A DNA stretch of 64,000 nucleotides from the NCBI GenBank assembly GCA_016717005.1, contig JADJUF010000019.1, positions 62,001 to 126,000 of the forward strand, written 5' to 3'. Position 1 is the first letter of the stretch. Every line of letters begins with the position of its first letter. The DNA comes from Myxococcales bacterium. GTDB taxonomy: Bacteria > Myxococcota_A > Polyangia > Haliangiales > Haliangiaceae. Below, in pieces: positions 22,641-31,383 of this stretch. The position numbers were made by a program, and so were the translations under genes. The notes under the pieces are model-generated. The model did no database searches. It was not told the origin of the DNA and worked only from the letters and a program-made list of their open reading frames with translations.

Positions 22641-23143
22641 CCGGCGCGGTCGTGTGGTTCACCGGGCTCCCAGGCGCGGGCAAGTCGACGCTGGCGCGGC
22701 GGGTCGAGGCCCGGCTGCGCGAGGCCCGCCGCGAGCCGGTGGTGCTCGACGGCGACGACGTGCGCGCGGCGCTGGTGCCGCCGCCCGGCCACGATCCCGA
22801 GGCCCGCGATGGCTTCTACCGGACGCTCGCGGGGCTCGCCGCGCTGGTGGCGCGCGGCGGCGCGATCGTGCTGGTCCCCGCGACCGCCCACCAGCAGGCG
22901 TGGCGCGCGCACGCGCGGACGCTGACGCCGCGGTTCGTCGAGGTCTACCTGGCGACGCCGCTCGACGAGTGCCGGCGGCGCGACCCGAAGGGCCTGTACG
23001 CGGCGGCGCCGGCCGAGCTGCCTGGCGTCGGCGTCGCGTACGAGCCGCCAGCGCACGCCGAGGTCGTGGTGGTCCCCGGGCGCGAGGCGACCGCGGTCGA
23101 CCAGATCCTGGCGCACCTCGCGATCGGCGGGATCGATCCTTGA
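22637..23143 (+). CDS. Adenylylsulfate-kinase-like P-loop kinase
   Basis: 168 residues from GTG 22637. The Walker A is FTGLPGAGKSTLA at residues 8-20, followed by VVLDGDDVRAAL (the APS-kinase LDGD motif), the conserved RDGFYRTLAGLAALVARGG segment and VYLATPLDECRRRDPKGLYAAA. This matches the CysC family, which phosphorylates adenylylsulfate to PAPS. Divergence in the region GIDP...FEPP (here VGVAYEPPAHAEVVV) is modest. The absence of cysD/cysN nearby and the coupling to an APH-like kinase make a classical sulfate-assimilation role uncertain. The cytosolic product probably acts with the upstream kinase. Confidence 0.8.
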   Translation: MTGAVVWFTGLPGAGKSTLARRVEARLREARREPVVLDGDDVRAALVPPPGHDPEARDGFYRTLAGLAALVARGGAIVLVPATAHQQAWRAHARTLTPRFVEVYLATPLDECRRRDPKGLYAAAPAELPGVGVAYEPPAHAEVVVVPGREATAVDQILAHLAIGGIDP

Positions 23144-23213
23144 CCACGCGCTGGGCGCTCGCGACCCGCCGCGTGGCGCGGGCGTGGCGCGACGGTTGCA
23201 TTGCTTCAATGTG

Positions 23214-24407
23214 ATGCGCATCCGGCGGTGGCGAACCTGGCTCGTGCTCGCGGCGGTGATCGCCAGCGTCGGCGGCTACCTCGTGGTGCGTCGGCTGCGC
23301 CCGGTCGCGGTCACGGTGGTGCCGGTGGTCCGCGGGCGCGCGATCGAGGCCGTCTACGCGACCGGCACGGTCGAGCCGATCGAGCGGGTGGTGGTGAAGG
23401 CGCGCCTGAGCGAGCACGTCGCGCGGATCCTGGTGCGGGAGGGCGACGTGGTCACGGCCGGGCAGCTGCTGGCCGAGATCGAGAACCCCGGGCGCGCGTT
23501 CGCGCTGCGCCAGGGCCAGACCCAGCTGACCAAGGCGCAGATCCAGGCCGGGGCGCGCTCGCCGCAGCTCGCCGGGCTCGCGGCCCAGGCGCGGGCGCTG
23601 CAGGCCCAGCTCGATCAGGCGCAGCGCGAGCTCGACCGCACCGCCCGCCTCGCGCGCAGCGCCGCGGTGCCGCAGGCGGAGCTCGACCTTGCCCGGGCCA
23701 AGGTCGCGCTGCTCGACGCCCAGGCCCAGGCGGCGACCGATCAGCTGCGCTCGGCCCGGCTCGAGCTCGCCGCCACCCGGGATCAGCTCGTGGCCCAGGT
23801 CGGGTCGCTCGCGCTCGAGGTCGACGACGGCTCGGTCACGTCGCCGATCGCCGGGGTGGTGCTGCGGCGCGACGTCGAGCCGGGCGAGGTCGTCGCGCAG
23901 AACCAGGCGATGTTCGAGGTCGCGGACACCCGGACGCTGCTGATCGAGCTGCACGTCGACGAGGCCGACATCGCGCGCATCAGCGACGGCGCGGCGCCCA
24001 CGGCGGTGGCGCTGTCGTTCTACGCGTTCCCGGAGCGCGCGTTCGCCGGCACGGTCGCCGAGATCTTGCCCGAGCCCGACCGGGTCCGGCGCGCCTACAC
24101 CGTGCGGGTCCGGCTCGATCAGCCGATCGTCGGCCTGCGGGTCGGCATGACCGCCGAGGCCAACCTGATCGTGGCCCGGCGCGACGACGTGGTGCTGGTG
24201 CCGATCGAGGCGGTCGACGGCGATCGGGCCTGGTTCGTCGAGGGCGGCCGCGCGGTCCGTCGCCCGGTCACGCTCGGCCTCCGCGGGCTGACCGAGGCCG
24301 AGGTCGTGACCGGCGCCGCCGTGGGCGACCGCGCGATCATCGACGCCGCCGCGCGCGGGCTGCGCGAGGGCGCCCGCGTCGACGCGGCCGCGCGAGCGCC
24401 GCGATGA
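23214..24407 (+). CDS. HlyD/MacA-type periplasmic adaptor (membrane fusion protein)
   Basis: 397 residues from ATG 23214 (a GTG lies one codon earlier). One N-terminal membrane anchor (WLVLAAVIASVGGYLVV) is followed by the lipoyl-like half motif (VVVKARLSEHVARILVREGDVVTAGQLLAEI). A coiled-coil hairpin runs over ~95-200 (QAQLDQAQRELDRTARLARS...). The second lipoyl half is at SPIAGVVLRRDVEPGEVV, and the beta-barrel and membrane-proximal domains run to the end. The adaptor links the following inner-membrane ABC pair to the outer membrane. It starts 70 bp after the APS-kinase gene and its stop overlaps the permease ATG (ATGA), so adaptor, permease and ATPase form one operon. Confidence 0.9.
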   Translation: MRIRRWRTWLVLAAVIASVGGYLVVRRLRPVAVTVVPVVRGRAIEAVYATGTVEPIERVVVKARLSEHVARILVREGDVVTAGQLLAEIENPGRAFALRQGQTQLTKAQIQAGARSPQLAGLAAQARALQAQLDQAQRELDRTARLARSAAVPQAELDLARAKVALLDAQAQAATDQLRSARLELAATRDQLVAQVGSLALEVDDGSVTSPIAGVVLRRDVEPGEVVAQNQAMFEVADTRTLLIELHVDEADIARISDGAAPTAVALSFYAFPERAFAGTVAEILPEPDRVRRAYTVRVRLDQPIVGLRVGMTAEANLIVARRDDVVLVPIEAVDGDRAWFVEGGRAVRRPVTLGLRGLTEAEVVTGAAVGDRAIIDAAARGLREGARVDAAARAPR

Positions 24408-25657
24408 GGGCCGAGCTGTTCATCGCGTGGCGCCAGCTCTGGCACCGCAAGCTGCTCAACAGCATCGCGGTCCTGGGCGTGACGCTGGGCGTGCTGACGC
24501 TGATCGCGATCACCGGGATCATGCGCGGCTTCCAGACCAAGTTCCTCGACACCGTGCTGCAGATCAGCCCGCACGTGGTGATGTTCGACACCACCCTCGG
24601 GCGGCCCGAGCCGGTGGTCGATCGCCTCCTGGGCGGCCCGAGCGCGACCAGGATCGTGCGGCAGACCAGCACCGATCGCCAGCGCCGCATCGTCCGGCCC
24701 GGCGAGACCGTGCGCGCGATCCGGGCGCTGCCGGGGGTGGTCGCGGCCGCGCCGCTGGTGGTCGGCAGCGCGGTGGCGTCGGCCGGCAGCAAGACCGTGC
24801 CGGTCGAGCTGCGCGGCATCGATCCCGTCCAGCAGGAGCTGGTGACGCCGCTGCGCCGGTTCGTCGTGGTCGGCGCCTTCGACGAGCTGGGCGGCGCCGT
24901 CGACGGGGCGGTGCTCGGCTACCAGCTCGCGGAGCTCCTCGGCGTCGGGGTCGGCGACTCGGTCGGGTGCGTCGCGGGTCAGGGCGAGCGCGTCAGCCTG
25001 CGCGTGGTCGCGCTGTTCGACACCGGCGTCGCCGCGCTCGACAAGGGCCGCATCTACGTGCCGACCCGCCTGGCCCAGACCGTCCTCGGGCGCCCCGACG
25101 TGATCGACCGGATCGAGCTGCGCCTGGCCGAGCCCGACGACGCCCCGCGCGTGGCCGCGGGCCTCGAGGCGCGCTTCGGCTACGACGCCGAGAGCTGGCA
25201 GGAGGCCAACGCCAGCATGCTGGGCGTGTTCGACCAGCAGAACATGATCACCGGGCTCATCATCGGCGCGGTGCTGATGGTCGGTGGTTTCGGCATCCTG
25301 TCGATCCAGATCATGATCGTCCTCGAGAAGCGGCGCGACATCGCGCTGCTCAAGAGCGTCGGCTACTCGTCGCGGAACGTGCTGGCGGTGTTCCTGGTCG
25401 AGGGCGGCGTGGTCGCGGTGGTCGGCGCGGCGCTCGGCGCGGCGCTCGGCCACGCCGTGCTGGTGGCGATGCGCTCGATCGAGAGCGCCTCGGGCATGGG
25501 CTACTCGAAGCCGTCGACGTTCGCGATCTACGAGCGCGCCAGCGTGTACCTGTGGGCGTTCGGGTTCGCGGTCGGCGTCGGGCTCCTGGCCAGCCTGATC
25601 CCGGCGTGGCGGGCGTCGCGGGTCGAGCCGGTCGACGTGCTGCGGGGGGCGTCGTGA
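24404..25657 (+). CDS. ABC transporter permease, MacB/LolC-FtsX family
   Basis: 417 residues. The layout is typical of the FtsX/MacB_PCD family. The first helix is near residue 20-40 (NSIAVLGVTLGVLTLIAITGI), a ~230-residue periplasmic domain follows, then three C-terminal helices (LIIGAVLMVGGFGILSIQI, VFLVEGGVVAVVGAALGAALG, YLWAFGFAVGVGLLASLIP). The family coupling motif MIVLEKRRDIALLKSVGYS and the ending AWRASRVEPVDVLRG are both present. Such permeases act as mechanotransmitters that move lipoproteins, peptides or toxins; they do not carry substrate through a channel. A single permease suggests a homodimer. It overlaps its neighbours on both sides. Confidence 0.92.
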   Translation: MRAELFIAWRQLWHRKLLNSIAVLGVTLGVLTLIAITGIMRGFQTKFLDTVLQISPHVVMFDTTLGRPEPVVDRLLGGPSATRIVRQTSTDRQRRIVRPGETVRAIRALPGVVAAAPLVVGSAVASAGSKTVPVELRGIDPVQQELVTPLRRFVVVGAFDELGGAVDGAVLGYQLAELLGVGVGDSVGCVAGQGERVSLRVVALFDTGVAALDKGRIYVPTRLAQTVLGRPDVIDRIELRLAEPDDAPRVAAGLEARFGYDAESWQEANASMLGVFDQQNMITGLIIGAVLMVGGFGILSIQIMIVLEKRRDIALLKSVGYSSRNVLAVFLVEGGVVAVVGAALGAALGHAVLVAMRSIESASGMGYSKPSTFAIYERASVYLWAFGFAVGVGLLASLIPAWRASRVEPVDVLRGAS

Positions 25658-26358
25658 CCGCGGTCCCGGCGCTCGAGGCCCGCGCGCTGGTGCGCGACCT
25701 CGGCGACGAGGTCCGGACCCGGATCCTCCACGGGCTCGACCTGGCGATCGCGCCCGGCGAGTTCGTCAGCGTCACCGGCCCGAGCGGCTCGGGCAAGTCG
25801 ACGCTGCTGTACCTGCTGGGCGCGCTCGACCGCCCGACCTCGGGCGAGGTGCTGATCGAGGGCGTGGCCACCAGCGGCCTCGACGATCGCGCCCGCGGCG
25901 TGCTGCGCGGTGAGCGGCTCGGGTTCGTCTTCCAGTTCCACTTCCTCTTGCCCGAGTTCACCAGCCTCGAGAACGTGCTGATCCCGATGCTGCGGCGCCG
26001 CGACCTCGCCGCGGCCGAGGCCCGCCGGCGCGCGACCGCGGCGCTGACGTCGCTCGGGATCGGTGAGCTGATCGATCGGCGCCCGACCCAGCTGTCGGGC
26101 GGGCAGCAGCAGCGGGTGTCGATCGCGCGCGCGATCGCCCACGGGCCGCGGATCCTCCTGGCCGACGAGCCGACCGGCAACCTCGACACCACCGCCGGCG
26201 CGGCGGTGCTCGCCATCTTCGAGCGCCTCGCCGCCGACGGCATGACCGTCGTGATGGTCACGCACGAGCCGAGCTACGCGGCCCGGGCCGGGCGCGAGCT
26301 GCGCCTGCGCGACGGCCGGCTGGTCGACGCGATCATCCGGGCACCGGCGTCGGCGTAG
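25654..26358 (+). CDS. ABC transporter ATP-binding protein, MacB/LolD type
   Basis: 234 residues from a GTG that overlaps the permease stop (GTGA). All ATPase motifs are intact: Walker A GPSGSGKSTLLYLLG, Q-loop FVFQFHFLLPEFTSLENV (the LLPEFT(A/S)LENV signature of LolD/MacB-type ATPases), ABC signature LSGGQQQRVSIARAI, Walker B ILLADEPTGNLD and the H-loop VMVTHE. It powers the FtsX-family permease and adaptor encoded upstream. Only 17 bp separate its stop from the convergent aat fragment. Confidence 0.95.
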   Translation: MTAVPALEARALVRDLGDEVRTRILHGLDLAIAPGEFVSVTGPSGSGKSTLLYLLGALDRPTSGEVLIEGVATSGLDDRARGVLRGERLGFVFQFHFLLPEFTSLENVLIPMLRRRDLAAAEARRRATAALTSLGIGELIDRRPTQLSGGQQQRVSIARAIAHGPRILLADEPTGNLDTTAGAAVLAIFERLAADGMTVVMVTHEPSYAARAGRELRLRDGRLVDAIIRAPASA

Positions 26359-26375
26359 CGCGGCCAGCGCCTGGA

Positions 26376-26672
26376 TCAGCCGCGCAGCACGCGCGCGACC
26401 GGGCCGGCGAGCTGGACGCCGGCGATGATGTCGAACACGACCGTCCAGCCACGGCTGCGCGCGTGCTTGCGGGTGCGCCGGCTGAGGTGGATGGCGCCGA
26501 CGCCGATCACGCCGCGCGGATCGGGGCTGTACCAGGGGATCGCGGCGCCGCCGCGCCACGGGAACAGCCCCTTGCGGTACGCGGCGATCACGGTCTCGGG
26601 CGCGAGATCGCCGCCGACGTACACCAGGCCCTGGGCGTCGGCGGTCTCGGGCGCGGGCAGCGCGAACGCCAC
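26376..26672 (-). pseudogene. 3'-truncated leucyl/phenylalanyl-tRNA-protein transferase (aat fragment)
   Basis: Only 98 residues, against about 200-240 in the Aat family. The N-terminal motifs are excellent: GLVYVGGDLAPETVIAAYRK, GLFPWRGGAAIPWYSPDPRGVI and HLSRRTRK, followed by WTVVFDIIAGV. At that point the family would continue with the catalytic GNAT-like domain, but the frame ends after 12 unrelated residues. No other frame can hold the missing part, because the ATPase gene ends 17 bp further on. The gene has therefore lost its 3' half. Intact Aat attaches Leu or Phe to N-terminal Arg/Lys for the N-end rule. It starts 5 bp after the zinc-ribbon gene. Confidence 0.78.
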
Positions 26673-26677
26673 CGCGG

Positions 26678-27157
26678 TCAGCCGAGCAGCTTGCCCAGCG
26701 CGCCGACCAGGCCGTCGTGGCGGGTGCGGTCGGCGCTGGTCGGGTCGCCGAGGAGCGCGTCGCCGATCGCCTCGGAACGGGCGGTGGTCCACGGCGCGGC
26801 GCCGCCGGGATCGAACCGGGTCGACAGCCGCTGGGCCTGGCGCAGCACCAGCTCGAGCTCGTCGGGATCGAGCCAGACGCCGTGGGTGTCGCAGCGATCG
26901 AGCGCGACCCGGTAGAGCGACACCGTGCGCATCGGCGCGCCGCAGGTCTCGCACGGGCGCGTGGTCGGGCGGGTGCGGTCGACCCACGGCAGCCGACCCA
27001 GCGGCTGGACGGTGGCGTCGGCGATCAGATCGAGCAGCGACCGCGCGCTGATCCAGGCGCCGCCGCACGCGCCGCAGCGGACGCCGTCACCGTCGAGCCC
27101 AGGGCCCCCGCAGGCGCGACAGCGATCGACGACGTCGGTGGCTGACTCGGCGGACAT
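26678..27157 (-). CDS. TFIIB-type zinc-ribbon protein
   Basis: 159 residues with two CxxC-based zinc knuckles: CRACGGPGLDGDGVRCGACGGAW near the N-terminus and CETCGAPMRTVSLYRVALDRCDTHGVWLDPDEL around residues 68-102. The latter (CP.C...M......V.ID.C..CGGiWLD..EL in the family) is the zf-TFIIB domain, here with Asp-Thr-His where the second CxxC is usual, so one knuckle is altered. Function of the family in bacteria is unknown; regulatory or chaperone roles have been proposed. It likely forms a two-gene operon with the aat fragment and is divergent from the peptidase gene. Confidence 0.8.
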   Translation of the reverse strand: MSAESATDVVDRCRACGGPGLDGDGVRCGACGGAWISARSLLDLIADATVQPLGRLPWVDRTRPTTRPCETCGAPMRTVSLYRVALDRCDTHGVWLDPDELELVLRQAQRLSTRFDPGGAAPWTTARSEAIGDALLGDPTSADRTRHDGLVGALGKLLG

Positions 27158-27243
27158 GGCCCGAGCATATCGCGACCCGCCGGCGCCGCGTGGCGGTGAT
27201 CACGGCCCGAGACGCGCCCGCGGTTCGCCCGTACAGTCGGGTC

Positions 27244-29766
27244 ATGATCAGCGCGCGGGTGCGAGCGGTGGGCCTGGTGACGGTGGCGGTCACGATGATC
27301 GCGTGCGGCGATGACGGCGGCGGTCCGCCGGCCTCGTGCCTGCCCGGCTGTCCCGGCGGCCGGGGCTACGACGCCGTGGCCTACACCCTGCGCGGGACCG
27401 TCGACCTCGACGCCGGCACGCTCGCCGCCAGCGAGGACGTGGCGCTGATCGCGGTGGCCACGCCGGTGGTCGAGCTCGACGCCGAGGTCGCGATCGGCGC
27501 GGTCCACGCCGGCGACCGGGCGCTGGCGTACGCGGTCGACGACGTCGCGCACACGCTCCGCGTCGACCTCGGGCCGATCCTCGTCGACGGCGCCGCGACC
27601 TTCACCGTCGACTACGTCGCCGCGCCGTCCGACGCGCTGCGGGTCGCGGGCCCGCGCGACGACGATCCGGTGACGAGCCGGGTCATGTACACCGACTCCG
27701 AGCCCGACCGCGGCCTGCGCTGGCTGGTCGCCAACCACGACCCCGCCGACCGCGCGACGTTCGCGGTCGAGCTGACCGTCCCGGCCGGCGACGACGTGAT
27801 CGCCAACGGCGCGCGCACCGGCGATCGCGTCGACGGCGCCGCCCGGGTGATCGGGCACGCGCTGGCGCAGCCGATCCCGACCTACCTGATGGCGTTCGCG
27901 GCCGGCGAGCTCGAGCACGTCGAGCGCGCGGGTGGGCGCGTGCCCCTGGCGCTGTGGTTCCGGCGCGGGCTGGCGCTGGTGCCCGACGACAACCTCGACG
28001 TCGTCGCCCGCGCGATGACCTCGTTCGAGGCGCTGATCGGCCCGTACCCGTGGGACCGCTACGCGGTGGTGCTGCTGCCGCAGTTCGGCGGCGGCATGGA
28101 GAACGCGACGATCACGTTCAACGCCGAGACCTCGGGCCAGGGGGTGATCGGCGTCAACCTCAACGCCCACGAGCTGGCCCACCAGTGGTTCGGCGACTGG
28201 GTCACGATGCGGACCTACGACGACGTCTGGGTCAAGGAGGGCATGGCGACGTTCCTGGCGGTCGAGGCCGATCGCGCCGCCCGCGACGCGGCCGGCACCG
28301 GGCGGCGCTTCGGCACCGACTGCTCGTTCGATCCCGGCGACGCCGTCGTCGACGTGGCGCTGACCGGGCTCGACAAGTACAACTCGGGGCCGTACGAGCG
28401 CGCGGCCTGGGTCATGACCCAGATCCGCGACCGCATCGGCGACGACGCGTTCTGGGCCGGCGCGCGCAAGGTCCTGGCCGACCACGCGCTGGGCACGATC
28501 GACGGCGAGGGCTTCGTGCGCAGCTTCGCGCCGGCGCTCGACGAGGCCACGATCGCGCGGGTGCTGGCGAGCCTGCCGCAGCACGGCGCGCCGACCCTGA
28601 CCGTCGCGGCCGTGTCGACCGGCGCCGGCGCCGAGCTGACGCTGGCGCTCGACGATCCCGGCGCGGTCTTGATCGCGCCGATCGAGCTGGGCGCGGTCGA
28701 TGCGGCCGGCGTGGCCGGGCCGGTGGTCGGGTTGACCGCGGCGGCGCCGGTCACCGTGGTCGTGCCGACCGGCGGCTACTTCGCGCCCGACCAGCGCGGC
28801 GTCCACCCGTACTGGCCGGCGGTGTTCGGCGTCGTCGATCCGTACTACCTCGAGCTCGAGCCGCGCATGGCGCCGGGCCCGGGCGCCGCGCTGACCGCGT
28901 TCACCGCCGGCGCGCCGGCGCACCAGGAGCGCGCGCTCGACGGCGACCTGCCGGTCTCGCTCCCGGACGACTTCACCGCGCTCTACGACGCGCTCGACTC
29001 GACCGAGGCGCGGCGCAACGCGGCGGTCGGCGGGTGCGCGGTGCTGGCTGGCCTGACCGCAGGTGACGCGATGGCCTTCGCCGAGGCGCTGACGCCGGCG
29101 CTGCGCGACCCGGCGATCGAGCGGTACGAGACCGCGTACGCCCGCTGCGGCGCGCTGGTGCCGAGGCTCTTGTTCGGGCCCGAGCTGACCGCGCTCGCGG
29201 CGGCGCCGTCGGCCGCCACCGCCGCGCGGCTCGACTACCTGATGGGCTTCGACTACGGCCCGGCGATGAGCCTCGCGCAGATCGGCGCCGTCGCCACGAC
29301 CGCGCCGTCGCTGCGGCTGCGCGATCGCGCGCTCAGCCGGCTGGTCGGTCACACGGTCGGGCGCTACAGCCCGCTCGCCGGCGGCGACGTCGACGCGTGG
29401 CGGGCGTTCTTCCGCGGGCGCTACCCCAGCACCACGTCGCTCGGGCGGCTGCTGACCGTGTGGCGCACGTCGGTGCGCCTCGGCGACGAGGCCGCGGTGC
29501 CGGCGGTGGCGCCGCTGGTGCGGTCGGTGCCGATGGCGCCCGCGTACCAGATCGAGATCGTGTGCGCGGCCCACGACCTGGCCGCGCCGGCGACGTGGAC
29601 GGCGTTCCAGCAGGCGCTGCAGCCGGCGTCGACGCTGCCGGCCGAGGTCGCGGCGGTGCTGGCGGATCCGACCGGCTGCCCGGCCTTCCGCGCGGCGCCG
29701 CGGCGGGACGACGCGCTCGACGACGACCTGGCGGATCACGTGCGTCACCTCGCGCGCGATCGCTGA
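27244..29766 (+). CDS. M1-family aminopeptidase lipoprotein
   Basis: 840 residues. The ATG at 27244 gives a lipoprotein signal ending TMIAC, Cys at residue 21, then a Gly-rich linker, so the protein is probably anchored in the outer membrane. The gluzincin core is complete. The exopeptidase motif GGGMENATI is followed by HELAHQW and, 18 residues after the second His, the third zinc ligand Glu (VWVKEGMATFLA). The transition-state Tyr lies in GPYERAAWVM. The ~340-residue Ala-rich helical C-terminal domain matches the ERAP1_C-like/HEAT region of full-length M1 enzymes. It should trim N-terminal residues from extracellular peptides, fitting a predatory or scavenging lifestyle. Confidence 0.92.
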   Translation: MISARVRAVGLVTVAVTMIACGDDGGGPPASCLPGCPGGRGYDAVAYTLRGTVDLDAGTLAASEDVALIAVATPVVELDAEVAIGAVHAGDRALAYAVDDVAHTLRVDLGPILVDGAATFTVDYVAAPSDALRVAGPRDDDPVTSRVMYTDSEPDRGLRWLVANHDPADRATFAVELTVPAGDDVIANGARTGDRVDGAARVIGHALAQPIPTYLMAFAAGELEHVERAGGRVPLALWFRRGLALVPDDNLDVVARAMTSFEALIGPYPWDRYAVVLLPQFGGGMENATITFNAETSGQGVIGVNLNAHELAHQWFGDWVTMRTYDDVWVKEGMATFLAVEADRAARDAAGTGRRFGTDCSFDPGDAVVDVALTGLDKYNSGPYERAAWVMTQIRDRIGDDAFWAGARKVLADHALGTIDGEGFVRSFAPALDEATIARVLASLPQHGAPTLTVAAVSTGAGAELTLALDDPGAVLIAPIELGAVDAAGVAGPVVGLTAAAPVTVVVPTGGYFAPDQRGVHPYWPAVFGVVDPYYLELEPRMAPGPGAALTAFTAGAPAHQERALDGDLPVSLPDDFTALYDALDSTEARRNAAVGGCAVLAGLTAGDAMAFAEALTPALRDPAIERYETAYARCGALVPRLLFGPELTALAAAPSAATAARLDYLMGFDYGPAMSLAQIGAVATTAPSLRLRDRALSRLVGHTVGRYSPLAGGDVDAWRAFFRGRYPSTTSLGRLLTVWRTSVRLGDEAAVPAVAPLVRSVPMAPAYQIEIVCAAHDLAAPATWTAFQQALQPASTLPAEVAAVLADPTGCPAFRAAPRRDDALDDDLADHVRHLARDR

Positions 29767-29776
29767 CGCGGGCCGC

Positions 29777-29854
29777 GGCGCGGACGGGATCGCGACGTGC
29801 AGCTCGCCCATCGCTACGGCGCGACCGGGATCACGACGTGCATCTCGCCCATCG
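29777..29854. repeat. Direct repeat of a gene's last codons
   Basis: The 37 bases at 29818-29854, which encode the end of the leftward gene (MGEMHVVIP...), are repeated at 29777-29813 with four differences. The copy lies just past the stop codon and still translates to a near-identical peptide (MGELHVAIP). A 41-bp tandem duplication of the gene end is the simplest origin. Confidence 0.85.
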
Positions 29855-30487
29855 TGCCCGGCAACAGCGGCAGCCGCCAGGCCCGGATCGCGCGCGCCAC
29901 GCACGCCTTGACCGCGCGCTCGCGCGGCGGCGTCGTGCCGTCGCCGGTGCGCGCGTGGAACTGCCAGGCCGGCAGCCAGGCCCGGGTCCGGCCGCGGCGG
30001 CGATCGACCACCACGCGCACGGTGCGCGGGCGCGGGTCGCACGCCGCGAGGGTCGCGCGGGCCGGGTCGATGGTGGCGGCCAGCGTGGTCGCGGGCGCGC
30101 GCCAGTCGGCGAACGCTGGATCGCGCGCTGGCGCGTCGCCCCGGCCGCGTCGATCACATGGGCGAAGGTCACGCGCTCGAGCAGCGGCGGCAGCGCGGGC
30201 ACCGCGACCCGCGCGACCGTGGCCATCAGGCACCGCTCCTCGGGCGTGAACCCGCGGTACCCGACCCCGAGCACCGGCATGGCGATCCGGGTCTGGCCGT
30301 CGCGGTCCCGGGCGACGTCCAGGCTGATGGTGCGCGGCAGGCGCGCGACGCACGCGCGCAGGTCGGCCTCGACCGGCGCCACCGCGGCCGCGATCATCGC
30401 CGGCGCGTCGTCCCAGCCCGGCGCGGACGGCTGCGCCTGTGCGGTGGTCGCGGCCAGCGCCACCAGCGCGAGCGCCGCGCGCGTCAC
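29814..30487 (-). CDS. Exported protein with two AgmX-like half domains, one frameshift
   Basis: Reading from GTG 30487 and inserting one base near 30125 gives about 224 residues. A signal peptide (ALALVALAATTAQAQ) is followed by two similar ~90-residue units, each with a Cys near both ends (DLRACVARLPRTISLDVA...RCLMATVARVAVPALPP; LAACDPRPRTVRVVV...KACVARAIRAWRLPLLPG). Each matches the AgmX/myxo_SS_tail layout: Cys, an alternating strand, then a Cys-containing helix. Before the shift the frame ends in nonsense; after it, family-like sequence continues to the stop. The GTG overlaps the stop of the upstream lipoprotein (GTGA). Being fourth in the sigma operon, it may be an envelope-stress target or regulator. 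The shift is probably an assembly error. Confidence 0.65.
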
Positions 30488-30897
30488 GGGGCACCGCCGA
30501 CGCAGGTGCCCGCCGCATCGAGGTGACAGGTCGGATCCGCCGGGCGCGGCGCGCAGATGCCGCTGCAGACGATCTCGCCGTGGAACGCGTCGGTGCACTG
30601 GCCGTCGACGCACCACGGCGCGATCGTCGCGGTGATCGGCGAGGTCCAGGACGGGTGCGTGACCGACCAGCGATCGCCAGCGCGCGTGCCGAGCCCGCAC
30701 GCGTAGACGCAGCCGCAGTCGGCGGCGACCACCGGCAGGCACCGCTGGTCCGCCGCCGTCGGGCTCGGCGCGGGCGACGCCGCCGTCGCCGCCGACGTCG
30801 ACGTTGGAGCTGGCGTCGGGGCGCGGGCCGGGCAGCCGGCGACGGCCGCGGCGATCAGGATCAGGGCGAGGCGCAGGTGCACGCGCACGACTGTCAT
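30484..30897 (-). CDS. Small Cys-rich lipoprotein
   Basis: 137 residues. The signal (MTVVRVHLRLALILIAAAVAGC) ends in a good lipobox, Cys at residue 22. A Pro/Thr/Ala-rich linker follows, then a Cys-rich globular part with 10 Cys, including LPVVAADCGCVYACGLG, WCVDGQCTDAFHGEIVCSGIC and the final CHLDAAGTCVGG. The spacing suggests disulphide bonding in the periplasm or at the surface. No family recognised. It lies 23 bp after the anti-sigma gene and overlaps the next gene, so it belongs to the sigma operon. Confidence 0.7.
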   Translation of the reverse strand: MTVVRVHLRLALILIAAAVAGCPARAPTPAPTSTSAATAASPAPSPTAADQRCLPVVAADCGCVYACGLGTRAGDRWSVTHPSWTSPITATIAPWCVDGQCTDAFHGEIVCSGICAPRPADPTCHLDAAGTCVGGAP

Positions 30898-30920
30898 CGA
30901 GGCGCCGCGAGGTGTCGCGG

Positions 30921-31346
30921 TCACGGCGGCGGCGCGACGCGCTCGGTCGGCGGCGGCGGCGGGGCCGGGCGGTCGCGCTTGAGCGAGCCGCTCGGCGACG
31001 ACCACAGGAGCGCCACGATCGCGACCAGCGCGATCAGCCCGAGGATGAGCAGCACCCCGAACGGCACGCGATCGCCCAGCGTGCGCCGGCCGAAGAAGCG
31101 CCCGGCCGAGCGTCGGTGGATGGTGTCCTCGACGGTCTTGCCCAGCTCGGGCGGGGCCGCGGCCGGCGACAGCGACTTCAGGAGGCCCATGCTGCCGCGC
31201 AGGTCCTCGACCTCGGCCCGCAGCTCGGGATCGGCGGCCAGGGCCGCCTCGACCTCGGCGCGCTCGGCCGGCGTCAGCGTGCCGTCGACGTAGTCGGCCA
31301 GCATCGCCTGCAGGCGCTCGTCGGCGGCGGGGGCGGTGTCGGTCAT
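30921..31346 (-). CDS. Putative anti-sigma factor, single-pass membrane protein
   Basis: 141 residues. The N-terminal ~60 residues (LQAMLADYVDGTLTPAERAEVEAALAADPELRAEVEDLR) have the helical anti-sigma domain pattern, without the His-Cys-Cys zinc site of the ZAS type. A single membrane helix (FGVLLILGLIALVAIVALLW) spans residues ~95-114, followed by a short Pro-rich periplasmic tail. It lies 37 bp downstream of the ECF sigma gene, the usual position for the cognate anti-sigma factor that holds the sigma at the membrane until a signal arrives. Confidence 0.82.
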   Translation of the reverse strand: MTDTAPAADERLQAMLADYVDGTLTPAERAEVEAALAADPELRAEVEDLRGSMGLLKSLSPAAAPPELGKTVEDTIHRRSAGRFFGRRTLGDRVPFGVLLILGLIALVAIVALLWSSPSGSLKRDRPAPPPPPTERVAPPP

Positions 31347-31383
31347 GGCGAACCTCTCGAGGATAGCGCGCGGCCGGGCGGGG

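Noticed and set aside
26358..26376. A frameshift restoring a full-length Aat
   Set aside because: Only 17 bp lie before the end of the intact ATPase gene, so the missing ~120 codons cannot be hidden in another frame.
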